Below the pieces are notes generated by a model. That model made no database searches and was not told where the DNA came from. It saw only the letters and a program-made list of their open reading frames with translations. 64,000 nt of DNA from positions 3,108,001-3,172,000 of the forward strand of contig NZ_JAUSZN010000001.1 in NCBI RefSeq assembly GCF_030817595.1, given 5' to 3'. Position 1 is the first letter of the stretch. The number at the start of each line of letters is the position of its first letter. Positions 19,610 through 28,777 of the stretch are shown piece after piece. The stretch is from Neobacillus niacini (GTDB taxonomy: Bacteria > Bacillota > Bacilli > Bacillales > Cytobacillaceae). The translations under genes were made by a program, and so were the position numbers.

Positions 19610-19811
19610 CATATACCTCCCTGATTTTTGCCAAAAAAACTTATAACCTCATCCTATTATACCATACGTTAAGTATACTCCTTATACTCTGTCACCATAC
19701 AACATCTATAACAGAACGGTTTTGTTCGATAATCCTTTTTTATTTTCAATACTTCTAAATAAAATTCCTATTCATACTTTGTATGTAGGGACAAGTTTGG
19801 GGTGATTTTCA

Positions 19812-20387
19812 TTGAAACAAAAAATTATTGCGATGCTGATTGGCAGCTTACTATTAAGTCTCGGAGTAAATGGGTTTTTGGTTCCTTATCATCTGCTCGA
19901 TGGCGGGGTGATAGGTTTAGGGTTAATCTTTCATTATTTTTACGGATGGCCTACAGGTCTTACTATGATTGTACTAAGTCTTCCTCTCTATATCTTGGCA
20001 TGGTTTTTTGAAAGACGGTACTTTTACTACAGTCTGCACGGCCTCATAATCTCTTCTTTTTGCATAGATTTACTTTCATTTATCAATGGAAAAATCCAGA
20101 TTGGTATTTTTCCTAGTACCATTATTGGAGGTATTCTGGTAGGAGTTGGTATTGGTTTAATGCTCCGTTATGATACAAGCACGGGTGGAACTGATTTACT
20201 AGCCCAGATAATTACTAAATTTACTTCTGTTAATATTGGGATTATTATATTTCTGATTGACGGACTTGTCATTACTAGCGGGATTCAAGTCGTAGGTTTA
20301 GAAAAATTCTTTTATTCACTAGTAACCATTATCTTTGTAGGTTTAATGACTTCACTGACAGTGATTAGAAAACCTGAACCATATTAG
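19812..20387 (+). CDS. YitT family membrane protein
   Basis: A 191-residue polytopic membrane protein with about five or six helices. MLIGSLLLSLGVNGFLVPYHLLDGGVIGLG at the N-terminus and RYDTSTGGTDLLAQ near residue 118 are typical of the YitT/DUF161 family, whose transport or regulatory role is unknown. It lacks the C-terminal DUF2179 domain of longer YitT proteins. The start is TTG 19812 with GGGGTGA about 6 nt upstream. Confidence 0.85.
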   Translation: MKQKIIAMLIGSLLLSLGVNGFLVPYHLLDGGVIGLGLIFHYFYGWPTGLTMIVLSLPLYILAWFFERRYFYYSLHGLIISSFCIDLLSFINGKIQIGIFPSTIIGGILVGVGIGLMLRYDTSTGGTDLLAQIITKFTSVNIGIIIFLIDGLVITSGIQVVGLEKFFYSLVTIIFVGLMTSLTVIRKPEPY

Positions 20388-20542
20388 GGTCTTAAGAATA
20401 AATCTCACAAGGCTATTAAAGGATTTGCCCTTAATAATGGGTCTTGAGGACAATTCTCACAAGGCTACTGAAAGTTTTGTCCTCAATAATGGGTCTTGAG
20501 GACAAATCTCACAAGGCTAATAGAAGGATTTGTCTTAATTAC
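20388..20542. repeat. Three tandem ~52-bp palindromic repeats
   Basis: Copies begin at 20388, 20439 and 20491 with GGGTCTTGAGGACAA (the first degenerate). Each has the same centre (TCTCACAAGGCT) and ends in TTGTCCTCAATAAT, so each unit folds as a GAGGACAA/TTGTCCTC stem with a ~22-nt loop. The array starts one base after the YitT-family gene's stop and lies before the proC terminator. It may end transcription of the YitT-family gene or be a dispersed repeat family. Confidence 0.9.
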
Positions 20543-20552
20543 TAGAGTTACC

Positions 20553-20590
20553 TTAAAAAATAAATGAACCTACGCCGGAGTCGTAGGTTC
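20553..20590 (-). terminator. Terminator of proC
   Basis: GAACCTACG (20567-20575) pairs with CGTAGGTTC (20582-20590); minus-strand readout ends in a T-rich run. Confidence 0.85.
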
Positions 20591-20602
20591 TTACTTTGAA
20601 TG

Positions 20603-21406
20603 TTACTGTAATGACTTTACCTTTCTTGTACAGCTTTCCATGGCGGCCAATACGGAACCTCGAAATTGTCTCTTTTCGAGCTCAGCTACGGCTTCTATGG
20701 TCGCTCCTCCTGGTGTACAAACATTATCTTTTAGTTCTCCTGGGTGTCTGTCTGTTTCGAGTACCATTTTAGCTGCTCCAAGGACTGCCTGTGCGGCAAG
20801 TCGATATGCTTTATCCCTAGGAATTCCCTGCTTAACTCCTCCGTCCGCCATCGCTTCTATCATCATATAGACATAGGCTGGGGATGAACCACTTATCGCT
20901 GGGACAGCATCCATTAATCTTTCATCCAGGCTCTCTGTTTTTCCAAACGTATGAAAGAGAAGTTCAACTTCTAATACCTCTTCCTCATTGAGCCTCTCAT
21001 TCGAACAAATAGCTGTCATGCCTTCGCCGACCAAGGAAGGAGTGTTTGGCATTGTCCTGATTGCTTTTACATTAACACCAAACTCTCTTTCAATATCATC
21101 CAATGTAATTCCAGCTGCTATAGTTATAATTATTGAGTCAGAGTGAACGTCATTCTTTATCTCCTGAATAACGTTCGAATGCTGGTCAGGTTTTACAGCT
21201 AGAATCAAAATATCTGCAAACCTCGCTACGTCTTGATTATTTTGGGTCGTTCGTATTTGATAGTTAGATTCGATTTTTTCAAGAGTTCCTTCTGTTTTAG
21301 CGCTGGCGATAATATTTTCTTTTGGAATCATCTTGGATTTTAGGATTCCTTCTAGCATTGCTTGAGCCATTTTTCCTGCACCGATAAAGCCGATTTTTTT
21401 ATTCAA
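20603..21406 (-). CDS. proC: Pyrroline-5-carboxylate reductase
   Basis: A 267-residue enzyme for the last step of proline synthesis (P5C + NAD(P)H to proline). The Rossmann motif IGFIGAGKMAQAM is at 5-17, and the C-terminal P5CR signature DNVCTPGGATIEAV lies near 230, preceded by PAISGSSPAYVYMMIEAMADGGV. The start is TTG 21406 with AAGGTG 7 nt upstream. It lies immediately downstream of the exopolysaccharide-type operon (18 nt), but whether it shares that transcript is unclear. Confidence 0.95.
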   Translation of the reverse strand: MNKKIGFIGAGKMAQAMLEGILKSKMIPKENIIASAKTEGTLEKIESNYQIRTTQNNQDVARFADILILAVKPDQHSNVIQEIKNDVHSDSIIITIAAGITLDDIEREFGVNVKAIRTMPNTPSLVGEGMTAICSNERLNEEEVLEVELLFHTFGKTESLDERLMDAVPAISGSSPAYVYMMIEAMADGGVKQGIPRDKAYRLAAQAVLGAAKMVLETDRHPGELKDNVCTPGGATIEAVAELEKRQFRGSVLAAMESCTRKVKSLQ

Positions 21407-21423
21407 ACAATTGCACCTTCTTT

Positions 21424-24400
21424 TTAATTTTCTTGCTTTGTTTTTCCGTATGTTTTCTTGATCATATCATAAGATTTTTTTAGCCTTTCATAGAATAAAG
21501 GCTGTTCCCACTCATTCCACGAATACAGAAATACATCTTTTTGCTGAAGTACGTTATTTGATTGTCTTGGTATTGTTTGGAAGAGTTTACCTTGTTTCAT
21601 TGCTGCTGCTGCAACCCGAATTCCTTCAATCGTTTCACCTTTTGATAAACCAGCCTTCCAGATGTCCCCCATCACTTCTTTTAAGCTAGGATCTTTAACG
21701 TTTACAAGCTGCCAAGGGATTCTGATTTCGATGACTTTTTTATTATCGCTTATACTAACATCTGTCAGCGAGTTAAACTGTTCATGTTCGGGGTTACCAT
21801 TGCCAAACTTCAATACACCTGTTTCATATCCCTCAAACGGAACTACAATGTTTGTTGTCGGGATTGTCAATTCCTTCGTAAGTGCTAACCGAATGGGATG
21901 AAACACTCCATTGTTTTTTTGATTTGCATAAGTTTCTCTTTTTACCATATTGAGCATATGTGCGTATTGATAGTAGTAGGCATCATAATAACTGTCTACC
22001 ATAATTCGAGAATTTTCTTCTCCTGAAAGATTAATTAAAAAGTCTACACCTAGATCCGTTTGCAGCAAAGTATCTTTTGATAAGGGTATAGCATTCTGTC
22101 CCTGTTCACCAATGGTATCAAGGAGTAAATAAAAAGATTGATTTGCAAAGTTGACGGGCTTTGCTAAAGATAAAAGAAGGTATAGATATCCACTATCAGA
22201 AGAAATTCTAACCTCATTTATTACCTCCTTCTCTTCTTCCGACTCAAAAACTTTTTGACTATTCGTTTCTTTCCAGTCAATACGGTTACCGTCTACTAAT
22301 ATGGCTGAATCCTTATCACCTGGTTCAAAAGAAAGCAATCCAAAATGCTGTTCGTTCGTTTGCTGATTATTCCAGTAGGGTCTCCGGTCTGGATTATCAA
22401 AATCCATCGTATTCCATGTACGTTTAAACCATTCATCCTGCCAGGAGAAAATCAGCCCTCCTGCATACCCCTCCGAAACAATAGATTTAAATAATTTTTG
22501 ATTAATTTCCCCTTGTTCTTTTTCTGAATGAAAACCCTGATCCATTCCAAAGGCATTTTTGTGTGTTAATCCCCTTGAAGATGGAACCCCAAATTCGGCA
22601 ACTAGTACAGGCATATTATGTGAACCGATCAATTCATTTAAATATCCTGCGTAATTATTCCATTTACCTGATGAATCCACATACTCTAGATATTTTTTCT
22701 CGTAATTTAAAAAATCAGGATAGTATGGATAAATATGATAGGAAGCGAATAGTCCGGCATAAAATTGATCAGCTCGCAGAATATGGTTTGGATTTATTGA
22801 AACTAAATCTTCATTTTCTAGCGGCTCTGATGGATGCTCTAACAGGTCGGTGGTTACCCAGTTAGTAAAACTCATCGTATGCTGCCAATTGTATTGTGTT
22901 GTTTCATAAGCGGCTGCATATTCCATCAATTGAGCTAACCAAATTTCAAATGGACTGGCATCCGTTGTTTTGAAATATTTACCATTAAATACTTCCATAT
23001 CTTTATGCTTAAGATTGGTGTTATTAACGATGTATGGGTCCCACTCTGTGCCGACGATAATCCCAAGCACATATTTTGAAATATCATATTTATAAACACC
23101 AGAGGCGTGTCCTGGCCGTTCAGGCAGCTCCGCCTGCCCATGAATGATATCAATTAAATGTTTGATTTCCGTTTGAGCATCCTCGACATTTTCGGCAGCG
23201 AAGGCATCTTGATTTTGAAGCAGCTTTTCTTCATTCACCCAGGAACCATGAAATAGAAACAATGGTTTTTCTGCAGTCAGATTATATTCATAGAAAGCTT
23301 CGTAAAATTGAGGAGGATGCAGTGTATATATTCTGATTGCATTCGCGTTCATTTCACCAATTTTTTTAAACCAACGTGAATATTCTTCCTTCGTAATCGC
23401 TGTTTCTCCTGGAAAATATCCAGGCTTCCCAATCCCCATATTGACTCCTTTTATCAAGAAATCGTTCCATTCACCATTCTTTTGGACTTGTATAAAGGAA
23501 TCTCCTGTGTCGCTATTGGTCTTAATCTTGTTAACCTCAACTACTTCTACTTGCTCTTGTTTAATTGTCTTGTTCACACCGCTATCTAATAAAACCTTCA
23601 TCATGGGAACATATACTTCCCAGTAGAAGGAATCTTGTGTTCCAAAACGCTCCTTCCAGAGGTCAAGCCCTTTTGTTTGATAAATGGCTGGAACCTCTGC
23701 TTCATCAGCATAATCCCCTGCAAAATAATAAGAATTATATCTTGCATTTTGATGATGGATAATGGCTGGGAATTTAGTGGGTATCCCCAATCCTTGTAAC
23801 TCTTCCTTCTTCTTGTCTGAGATTGGCAACTGATATTCTGCAAGTATTTCTTCTTTGCTTCCTGCAATATTGACATCAAACCAATACTGATATTCTCCCT
23901 GCAGCTCCCGATTAAAGAAGTTCTCTCCCTGTTTGGTTAGATTAAATAAGGCCCCGGTTTTTGTAATATCCTTTTCGTCGACTACCACAATTTCATTATT
24001 TTTATTAACAAAAACAAAACCTTTTCCGTTATAATCCCATTTTCCGCCATTTTCTTCATATTGCTTTCTCACCCAAACTGGTACTTCTTTATTGTTAAGA
24101 TCCGGAAAATACCTGCCAATCCAGCCAGTCCACTCGAGATTTAAGAGATTTGCTATTTTATCCCGGACGTCAGCAGGAGTCGGGCTGGCAAATGTATTAA
24201 ATTCCGCAATCAATGTTTTCCCTTTAGAGGCGAGTAATGCTTGTTCTATCCGATCTACATCCGAAGATTCTAAGCCTCCGTATATAATGGATGATCTTTC
24301 ACCGGTCTCGTTTTCACCAATAAAATCTTCTTCGTACACTCCATATTGGTCCGTTAAATAATAAACATCATAATTTTTTAAATCATTAGGTAAAGAAGTG

Positions 24401-24666
24401 ATTGAATATTCTTGCCCATCTTTTGGAATAAATCCTTTATAATCCTCATTTATTTCATATGGCTTTTGATTTTTCTTTACATATTTAGCATTATTTAATA
24501 TCCAGACGAGTCCTTTGTGTTCCCTATATGATTGATCAGGAACGGTTTTATCATAGATAAGTACATTTAATACTTTAGAAGGTTGCAACAGCCAGGACCA
24601 AAAAGGACTTAATAGAATTAAGAGGAAGAGTATTGCATAAACAATTAAGGAGGTTTGTCTTGTCAT
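21424..24666 (-). CDS. Membrane-anchored clan GH-A glycosidase with N-terminal and C-terminal accessory domains
   Basis: A 1080-residue protein with one N-terminal membrane helix (residues 8-27), the remainder predicted outside the cell. Residues ~30-330 form an unassigned domain with a gatase-like look. Residues ~400-770 form a TIM-barrel hydrolase: FLIKGVNMGIG, NANAIRIYTLHPP, proposed acid/base Glu541 in VGTEWDP and nucleophile Glu691 in VLVAEFG. Residues ~800-1060 are beta-rich, like a CBM9-type sugar-binding domain. The start ATG overlaps the stop of the glycosyltransferase (ATGA), so it is last in a four-gene operon. It probably trims or releases the polymer made by that enzyme; the substrate is not known. 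Confidence 0.85.
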   Translation of the reverse strand: MTRQTSLIVYAILFLLILLSPFWSWLLQPSKVLNVLIYDKTVPDQSYREHKGLVWILNNAKYVKKNQKPYEINEDYKGFIPKDGQEYSITSLPNDLKNYDVYYLTDQYGVYEEDFIGENETGERSSIIYGGLESSDVDRIEQALLASKGKTLIAEFNTFASPTPADVRDKIANLLNLEWTGWIGRYFPDLNNKEVPVWVRKQYEENGGKWDYNGKGFVFVNKNNEIVVVDEKDITKTGALFNLTKQGENFFNRELQGEYQYWFDVNIAGSKEEILAEYQLPISDKKKEELQGLGIPTKFPAIIHHQNARYNSYYFAGDYADEAEVPAIYQTKGLDLWKERFGTQDSFYWEVYVPMMKVLLDSGVNKTIKQEQVEVVEVNKIKTNSDTGDSFIQVQKNGEWNDFLIKGVNMGIGKPGYFPGETAITKEEYSRWFKKIGEMNANAIRIYTLHPPQFYEAFYEYNLTAEKPLFLFHGSWVNEEKLLQNQDAFAAENVEDAQTEIKHLIDIIHGQAELPERPGHASGVYKYDISKYVLGIIVGTEWDPYIVNNTNLKHKDMEVFNGKYFKTTDASPFEIWLAQLMEYAAAYETTQYNWQHTMSFTNWVTTDLLEHPSEPLENEDLVSINPNHILRADQFYAGLFASYHIYPYYPDFLNYEKKYLEYVDSSGKWNNYAGYLNELIGSHNMPVLVAEFGVPSSRGLTHKNAFGMDQGFHSEKEQGEINQKLFKSIVSEGYAGGLIFSWQDEWFKRTWNTMDFDNPDRRPYWNNQQTNEQHFGLLSFEPGDKDSAILVDGNRIDWKETNSQKVFESEEEKEVINEVRISSDSGYLYLLLSLAKPVNFANQSFYLLLDTIGEQGQNAIPLSKDTLLQTDLGVDFLINLSGEENSRIMVDSYYDAYYYQYAHMLNMVKRETYANQKNNGVFHPIRLALTKELTIPTTNIVVPFEGYETGVLKFGNGNPEHEQFNSLTDVSISDNKKVIEIRIPWQLVNVKDPSLKEVMGDIWKAGLSKGETIEGIRVAAAAMKQGKLFQTIPRQSNNVLQQKDVFLYSWNEWEQPLFYERLKKSYDMIKKTYGKTKQEN

Positions 24667-26075
24667 TTTGAAACACCTTTTCTTTTCATTTCTCCCCAGC
24701 TCTTGTCCCCAACTAGCATTTGCCAGACTCCTTCACATCGCCAAAAGACTGTCATAGGACGATACCAGATGGTTTCTGTTAATGAGTAAAGAAAGAGCTT
24801 TATAATATCTGTTACTTTCGGGTATTTTGTTAAACTCCACTCTTCTAATAAAACTGCCGCCATTGAAAAAAGTGACCCATACAAGCATGATAGGAGAAAT
24901 AATAATATCGCAAATTCAATGTAAACACCGCCTAAAAATAGACAGAGAACCATAAATATATATCCAAGAAACTCAATGATCGGTCCCAAAAACTCAACAA
25001 CCCAAAAATAGGGGAATGAAATAAACCCAATCGATCCATATTTGGGGTTAAAGGTTAACCCGCGATGTGTCCATAAGCTTTCAAATAATCCTCGATGCCA
25101 GCGCCGTCTTTGTCTTCTTAAGATGGTCATATCCTCAGGTACCTCTGTCCAGCACACTGGATCGGGTACATAGACAATCTTTTTGTTTACCTTCTTTTCT
25201 TTTAACAAACGGTGAATCCTGACAACTAACTCCATGTCCTCGCCTACGGTATCCGTTTTATACCCGCCAGCCTCAATGGTCCAATGCTTGGAAAAAACAC
25301 CAAAAGCACCAGAAATAATTAACAGCAGATTATGTCTGCTTAACCCAATCCTTCCCATGAGGAATGCACGAAGATATTCGATAATTTGCATGATCACTAA
25401 AGGATTATTAGAGAGACCTATTTTCAAAATATGTCCATTCTTTATTTCACAGCCGTTTGCAATTCGCACACTGCCACCAGAGGCAATTACCTCTTCATTG
25501 GAATCTATTATGGGCTTCATTACCTTAAGAAAGGCATCTGGCTCCAATACAGAATCACCATCTAGTGAGCAAAAATAGGGATAATGGGAAAAATTAAGGC
25601 CAACATTCAACGCATCCGCTTTCCCGCCATTCTCCTTATCAACTAAAAAAAGATTAGAAAGGATAGTGGATTGATAGATAGTCTTAATGGGTTTGGTATT
25701 AATTTGTTTACGAACTACTTTACTAATTTCTTTCATCTCATATTGGTCAATCATTTTTTCTAATGTCCCATCCGTCGATCCATCATTGACCACAATAATC
25801 TCAAAGGTGGGATAATTCAAACTCAAAAGTGAACGTACACTTTGAATAATTCCTGCTTCCTCATTATAGGCAGGAACAAGTATTGAGACCGGTCTTGTAT
25901 AAAATTCATCCATATAATCTTCATAAGCCTGTATTCGGTCTAATTGATATTCTTTTCGGAGCTGTAACATGGAGATCATTAAAATAACAGAATAGAAAAC
26001 AATAACAATCACCATGTATACAGCAATAAACCAAGCGAAAACAGATACAAAATCCAGCCATTGCACATTTAGCAT
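24663..26075 (-). CDS. Processive family 2 glycosyltransferase (polysaccharide synthase type)
   Basis: A 470-residue membrane enzyme: N-terminal helix (10-35), GT2 domain, then three or four C-terminal helices (345-430). Catalytic motifs are complete: VNDGS 96-100, DxD as DGDS 172-175, GED 278-280, and QRRRW 322-326, the signature of processive synthases such as those for cellulose, hyaluronan and poly-GlcNAc. There is no PilZ domain. GGAGT lies just upstream of ATG 26075, 3 nt after the HEAT gene stop. The polymer cannot be named from sequence; partners typical of pga/ica or bcs loci are absent. Confidence 0.88.
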   Translation of the reverse strand: MLNVQWLDFVSVFAWFIAVYMVIVIVFYSVILMISMLQLRKEYQLDRIQAYEDYMDEFYTRPVSILVPAYNEEAGIIQSVRSLLSLNYPTFEIIVVNDGSTDGTLEKMIDQYEMKEISKVVRKQINTKPIKTIYQSTILSNLFLVDKENGGKADALNVGLNFSHYPYFCSLDGDSVLEPDAFLKVMKPIIDSNEEVIASGGSVRIANGCEIKNGHILKIGLSNNPLVIMQIIEYLRAFLMGRIGLSRHNLLLIISGAFGVFSKHWTIEAGGYKTDTVGEDMELVVRIHRLLKEKKVNKKIVYVPDPVCWTEVPEDMTILRRQRRRWHRGLFESLWTHRGLTFNPKYGSIGFISFPYFWVVEFLGPIIEFLGYIFMVLCLFLGGVYIEFAILLFLLSCLYGSLFSMAAVLLEEWSLTKYPKVTDIIKLFLYSLTETIWYRPMTVFWRCEGVWQMLVGDKSWGEMKRKGVSK

Positions 26076-26078
26076 GTT

Positions 26079-27110
26079 CTATACTCCTTTATGCAGCCAA
26101 TCCCAAGCCATATCTCTAGCAAAAGTATCCTTGGATGTTTCTAAAACGGATTGCAAAATTGCCTTCCCATTTGGGAACTGACTTATTGATTGGCCAGCCT
26201 GAGAACGCACCCACCAAATCTGATCATGCAGCAGCTCAATTAATCTCGGTATTCCTTTTTCTTCTTGAATGGAACCTATCAGTTTTGCCGCTACCATCCT
26301 TTCCTGCCAACTAGAAGAGTGCAGCAAATGCAAGTACGGCTCTATATTACTTACATAGCCTATTTCTGCTAGAGCCTTCAAAGCCCTCAACCTTACTTCA
26401 CCTTTATAAGACATAAAAATATTCTCGGTAAAAAACCGGTATTCTATTGCTTTTTTCAATGAGATAACATCCAGAATGGCATATTGCAGCGGGGAAGTGC
26501 TTTTGTGAAAGCTTAAAACGAACTGATCAAATAGGTCATGATTTAATCTCATTAAAATACTTCGATACTCATACTCAGATAAATCATGATAGTAAAGTAC
26601 TTCCTTTAAACCATTATATTGAAATGTTGCAAGGATTCTCAGAACATGGATCAGTTCTTGATGTGTGATGTTCTTTTTCTTACTCAAAATAACTACTTCG
26701 TCTAATAGCTTTATCATATAAAAGTCCTCGATATGATAAAGTGCATTCATACGGTGGCTCCATCTAATACTTTTGAGACGTTTTTGATAGTAACCCTGTA
26801 AACAGTCAGAAGCCAAATCGGATAATCTTTCTTTCTCTTCCTCACCTTCTAGAATTTTCACATACCTGCTCAGCAGTTCTTCCATTGCCTTTTGTTTTAT
26901 GGCAGTTTCGCAGCCTATTCCCCTGTAACGTTTCCCTTCAGCTATTATAGAAAAAATTTGTGTGTTTATTTTATTTTTATAGTCTTCAATTTCTCTTCTT
27001 TTTTTGATTTCTTTTGCCTTTCGAATTGTTAAATAAAGCAATAGTAAAAATAATAAACACATAAGTGATAAAGTAATAATAGCAAGAAACAATATATCCT
27101 GATTGATCAT
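26079..27110 (-). CDS. Membrane-anchored HEAT-repeat protein
   Basis: A 343-residue protein with one N-terminal helix (about 5-27) followed by a basic stretch (RKAKEIKKRREI) and a helical cytoplasmic region. Residues ~225-340 show HEAT/PBS-lyase-type repeats (EVRLRALKALAEIGY, WQERMVAAKLIGSIQEEKGIPRLIELL, WWVRSQAGQSISQF). No catalytic motif was seen. Its ATG overlaps the response regulator stop by 4 nt. It may link the receiver protein to the synthase, which is inference from gene order. Confidence 0.82.
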   Translation of the reverse strand: MINQDILFLAIITLSLMCLLFLLLLYLTIRKAKEIKKRREIEDYKNKINTQIFSIIAEGKRYRGIGCETAIKQKAMEELLSRYVKILEGEEEKERLSDLASDCLQGYYQKRLKSIRWSHRMNALYHIEDFYMIKLLDEVVILSKKKNITHQELIHVLRILATFQYNGLKEVLYYHDLSEYEYRSILMRLNHDLFDQFVLSFHKSTSPLQYAILDVISLKKAIEYRFFTENIFMSYKGEVRLRALKALAEIGYVSNIEPYLHLLHSSSWQERMVAAKLIGSIQEEKGIPRLIELLHDQIWWVRSQAGQSISQFPNGKAILQSVLETSKDTFARDMAWDWLHKGV

Positions 27111-27529
27111 TGCTCCATCCTTTGAATGATTTGTTGTACTCTTGCCTGGAGCTCCTTGATACTAAATGGTTTCGTCACATAATCATCAGCACCTAATTTT
27201 AGTGCCTTGTTAATTTCAGTTGGACTTTTTCTGCCTGAAAGCATTAAGACATAAACCTGTTTGCTCAAGTCACTTTTCACTTTTTGTAAAATCTCGATAC
27301 CATCCATAACTGGCATAATACCATCAAGAATCAAAAAATGTTCTCCTGCATTATCTAAGCGTTTAGATTCAAAAAACTGCAAACCATCCTCATATGCTTT
27401 TATATCTATTTCAAACTGATCAATATTCATCATCTTGAGAATACTCACAAGCATCGTTTGAATCATCACATCATTATCGATAATCGAAATAAAAAGTTTC
27501 CTTTTGTTTTGGTGCCTGCTAGTTTCCAC
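27107..27529 (-). CDS. Receiver-only response regulator
   Basis: A 140-residue CheY-like receiver with no output domain. The phosphorylation site is Asp69 (LILDGIMPVMDG), with acidic Asp18/Asp20, Ser98 and Lys120 (DYVTKPF) all in place. The start is GTG 27529. It is the first gene of the four-gene operon and overlaps the HEAT gene. There is no adjacent histidine kinase, so the signal must come from a kinase elsewhere. Output by protein contact with the HEAT protein or glycosyltransferase is likely but unproven. Confidence 0.88.
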   Translation of the reverse strand: METSRHQNKRKLFISIIDNDVMIQTMLVSILKMMNIDQFEIDIKAYEDGLQFFESKRLDNAGEHFLILDGIMPVMDGIEILQKVKSDLSKQVYVLMLSGRKSPTEINKALKLGADDYVTKPFSIKELQARVQQIIQRMEQ

Positions 27530-27722
27530 TCTCTTCTTCCTCTTTCTTCTTTATCCAAAATTATAAATTTCTGCTTTTTATTCTTTTAATTATGCCCTTT
27601 TCCATAAAAAGCATGAAAAGATATATATAGATTCTAATCTTAATTTACCGAGGCTACAATAAAATTAAATTAGAAAATGACGAAGATTGATGAATTTTGT
27701 CGATTACAATGTCATTAATATA

Positions 27723-27754
27723 TAAAAAAAGAAGCAGGATTCACATCCTGCCTC
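27723..27754 (-). terminator. Terminator of deoC-XapX
   Basis: GCAGGAT/ATCCTGC 7-bp stem with a TCAC loop; minus strand continues TTCTTTTTTTATA. Confidence 0.85.
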
Positions 27755-27791
27755 TAATTATTATTTAAAATTCTTTGGAGCCATCTATATT

Positions 27792-27959
27792 TTATTGGAA
27801 AAGTTTAACCATCCAACTGGCAAGAACGCCTCCAAAATATACACCAAAGACGCCAACGACTGCGGAAAATACGGGGGGAGCAGGTAATGGCAGCTTCATA
27901 AATTTAAAAATCATTCCAACAATTAGCCCTGCAATTAAAGCTAATACTACTTCTTTCAT
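27792..27959 (-). CDS. XapX domain (DUF1427) small membrane protein
   Basis: A 55-residue protein with two hydrophobic segments around a KLPLPAPPVFSAVVGVFG core, the XapX/DUF1427 signature. GAGGG lies a few nt before ATG 27959. It starts 22 nt after the deoC stop and is followed by a terminator, so it is the last gene of a deoC operon. XapX proteins are found near xanthosine or sugar transport genes, but no function is proven. Confidence 0.82.
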   Translation of the reverse strand: MKEVVLALIAGLIVGMIFKFMKLPLPAPPVFSAVVGVFGVYFGGVLASWMVKLFQ

Positions 27960-27981
27960 TTTCTATCCCTCAAATCGTTGG

Positions 27982-28656
27982 TTAATAATTGCTTTGAGAA
28001 ATTTCACCTTTACTAATAGACACTCCGGAACTTGCACCGATACGAGTAGCCCCAGCTTCGATCATGGCTAATGCATCCTCACGGCTGCGAACACCTCCAG
28101 AAGCTTTTACACCAATTTCAGGTCCAACAGTTTCTCGCATTAAACGGATATCTTCAACTGTAGCTCCGCCTGTAGAGAACCCGGTGGAGGTTTTTACAAA
28201 ATCTGCTCCGGCCTTAACGGAAAGTTGACATGCTCTTACTTTTTCTTCATTGGTTAAAAGACATGTCTCAATAATAACCTTTGTTAGTGCTTTACCTTTC
28301 GCAGCCTCAACAACAGCTTTAATGTCTCTTTCGACTAAATCATCTTGTTTATCCTTAAGTGCGCCGATGTTAATTACCATATCGATTTCATGTGCACCAT
28401 TTTCAATCGCATTTCTTGTTTCAAATGCTTTCGTTTCAGGTGTCGATGCTCCTAAAGGAAAACCAATTACGGTACATACTTTTACTTCTGGGGTATCTTT
28501 AAGCATATCTGCTGATATTTTTACCCAAGTTGGATTAACACATACGGAAGCGAAAGAATATTTCTTTGCTTCTTCAACTAATTTCATGATTTCATCCTGG
28601 GTCGCATTTGCTTTTAATAATGTATGATCAATCATTCGAGTAACATTTTGAGTCAT
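27982..28656 (-). CDS. deoC: Deoxyribose-phosphate aldolase
   Basis: A 224-residue class I aldolase cleaving 2-deoxyribose-5-phosphate into glyceraldehyde-3-phosphate and acetaldehyde in deoxynucleoside breakdown. Family segments: [21 protein letters not shown], the Schiff-base lysine in [14 protein letters not shown] (about residue 150) and VKASGGVR. The start is ATG 28656, 9 nt after GGAGG; the upstream ATG at 28665 overlaps the ribosome site. Regulated by DeoR, which is encoded upstream, to judge from shared operator-like motifs. No nupC or pdp gene follows, unlike the B. subtilis dra-nupC-pdp operon. Confidence 0.95.
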   Translation of the reverse strand: MTQNVTRMIDHTLLKANATQDEIMKLVEEAKKYSFASVCVNPTWVKISADMLKDTPEVKVCTVIGFPLGASTPETKAFETRNAIENGAHEIDMVINIGALKDKQDDLVERDIKAVVEAAKGKALTKVIIETCLLTNEEKVRACQLSVKAGADFVKTSTGFSTGGATVEDIRLMRETVGPEIGVKASGGVRSREDALAMIEAGATRIGASSGVSISKGEISQSNY

Positions 28657-28733
28657 ATTGTACATCCTCCCTATTTTATCAAGCTATATATTCTTTGTTT
28701 ATATCTATAATGAAACTATAACAAACAAGTTGA

Positions 28734-28763
28734 ACATTTGTAAACATATAAATGAACAAATGT
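28734..28763. promoter_or_regulatory. Candidate DeoR operator upstream of deoC
   Basis: ACATTTGT (28734-28741) and its inverted copy ACAAATGT (28756-28763) with 14 nt between them. The extended form ACATTTGTAAA (28734-28744) recurs upstream of deoR at 29794-29804. Confidence 0.6.
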
Positions 28764-28777
28764 AAAATAAACAAAAC

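Noticed and set aside
20388..20542. Reading the repeat array as a CRISPR
   Set aside because: The copies are adjacent with no variable spacers, each is itself a stem-loop, and no cas genes are near.
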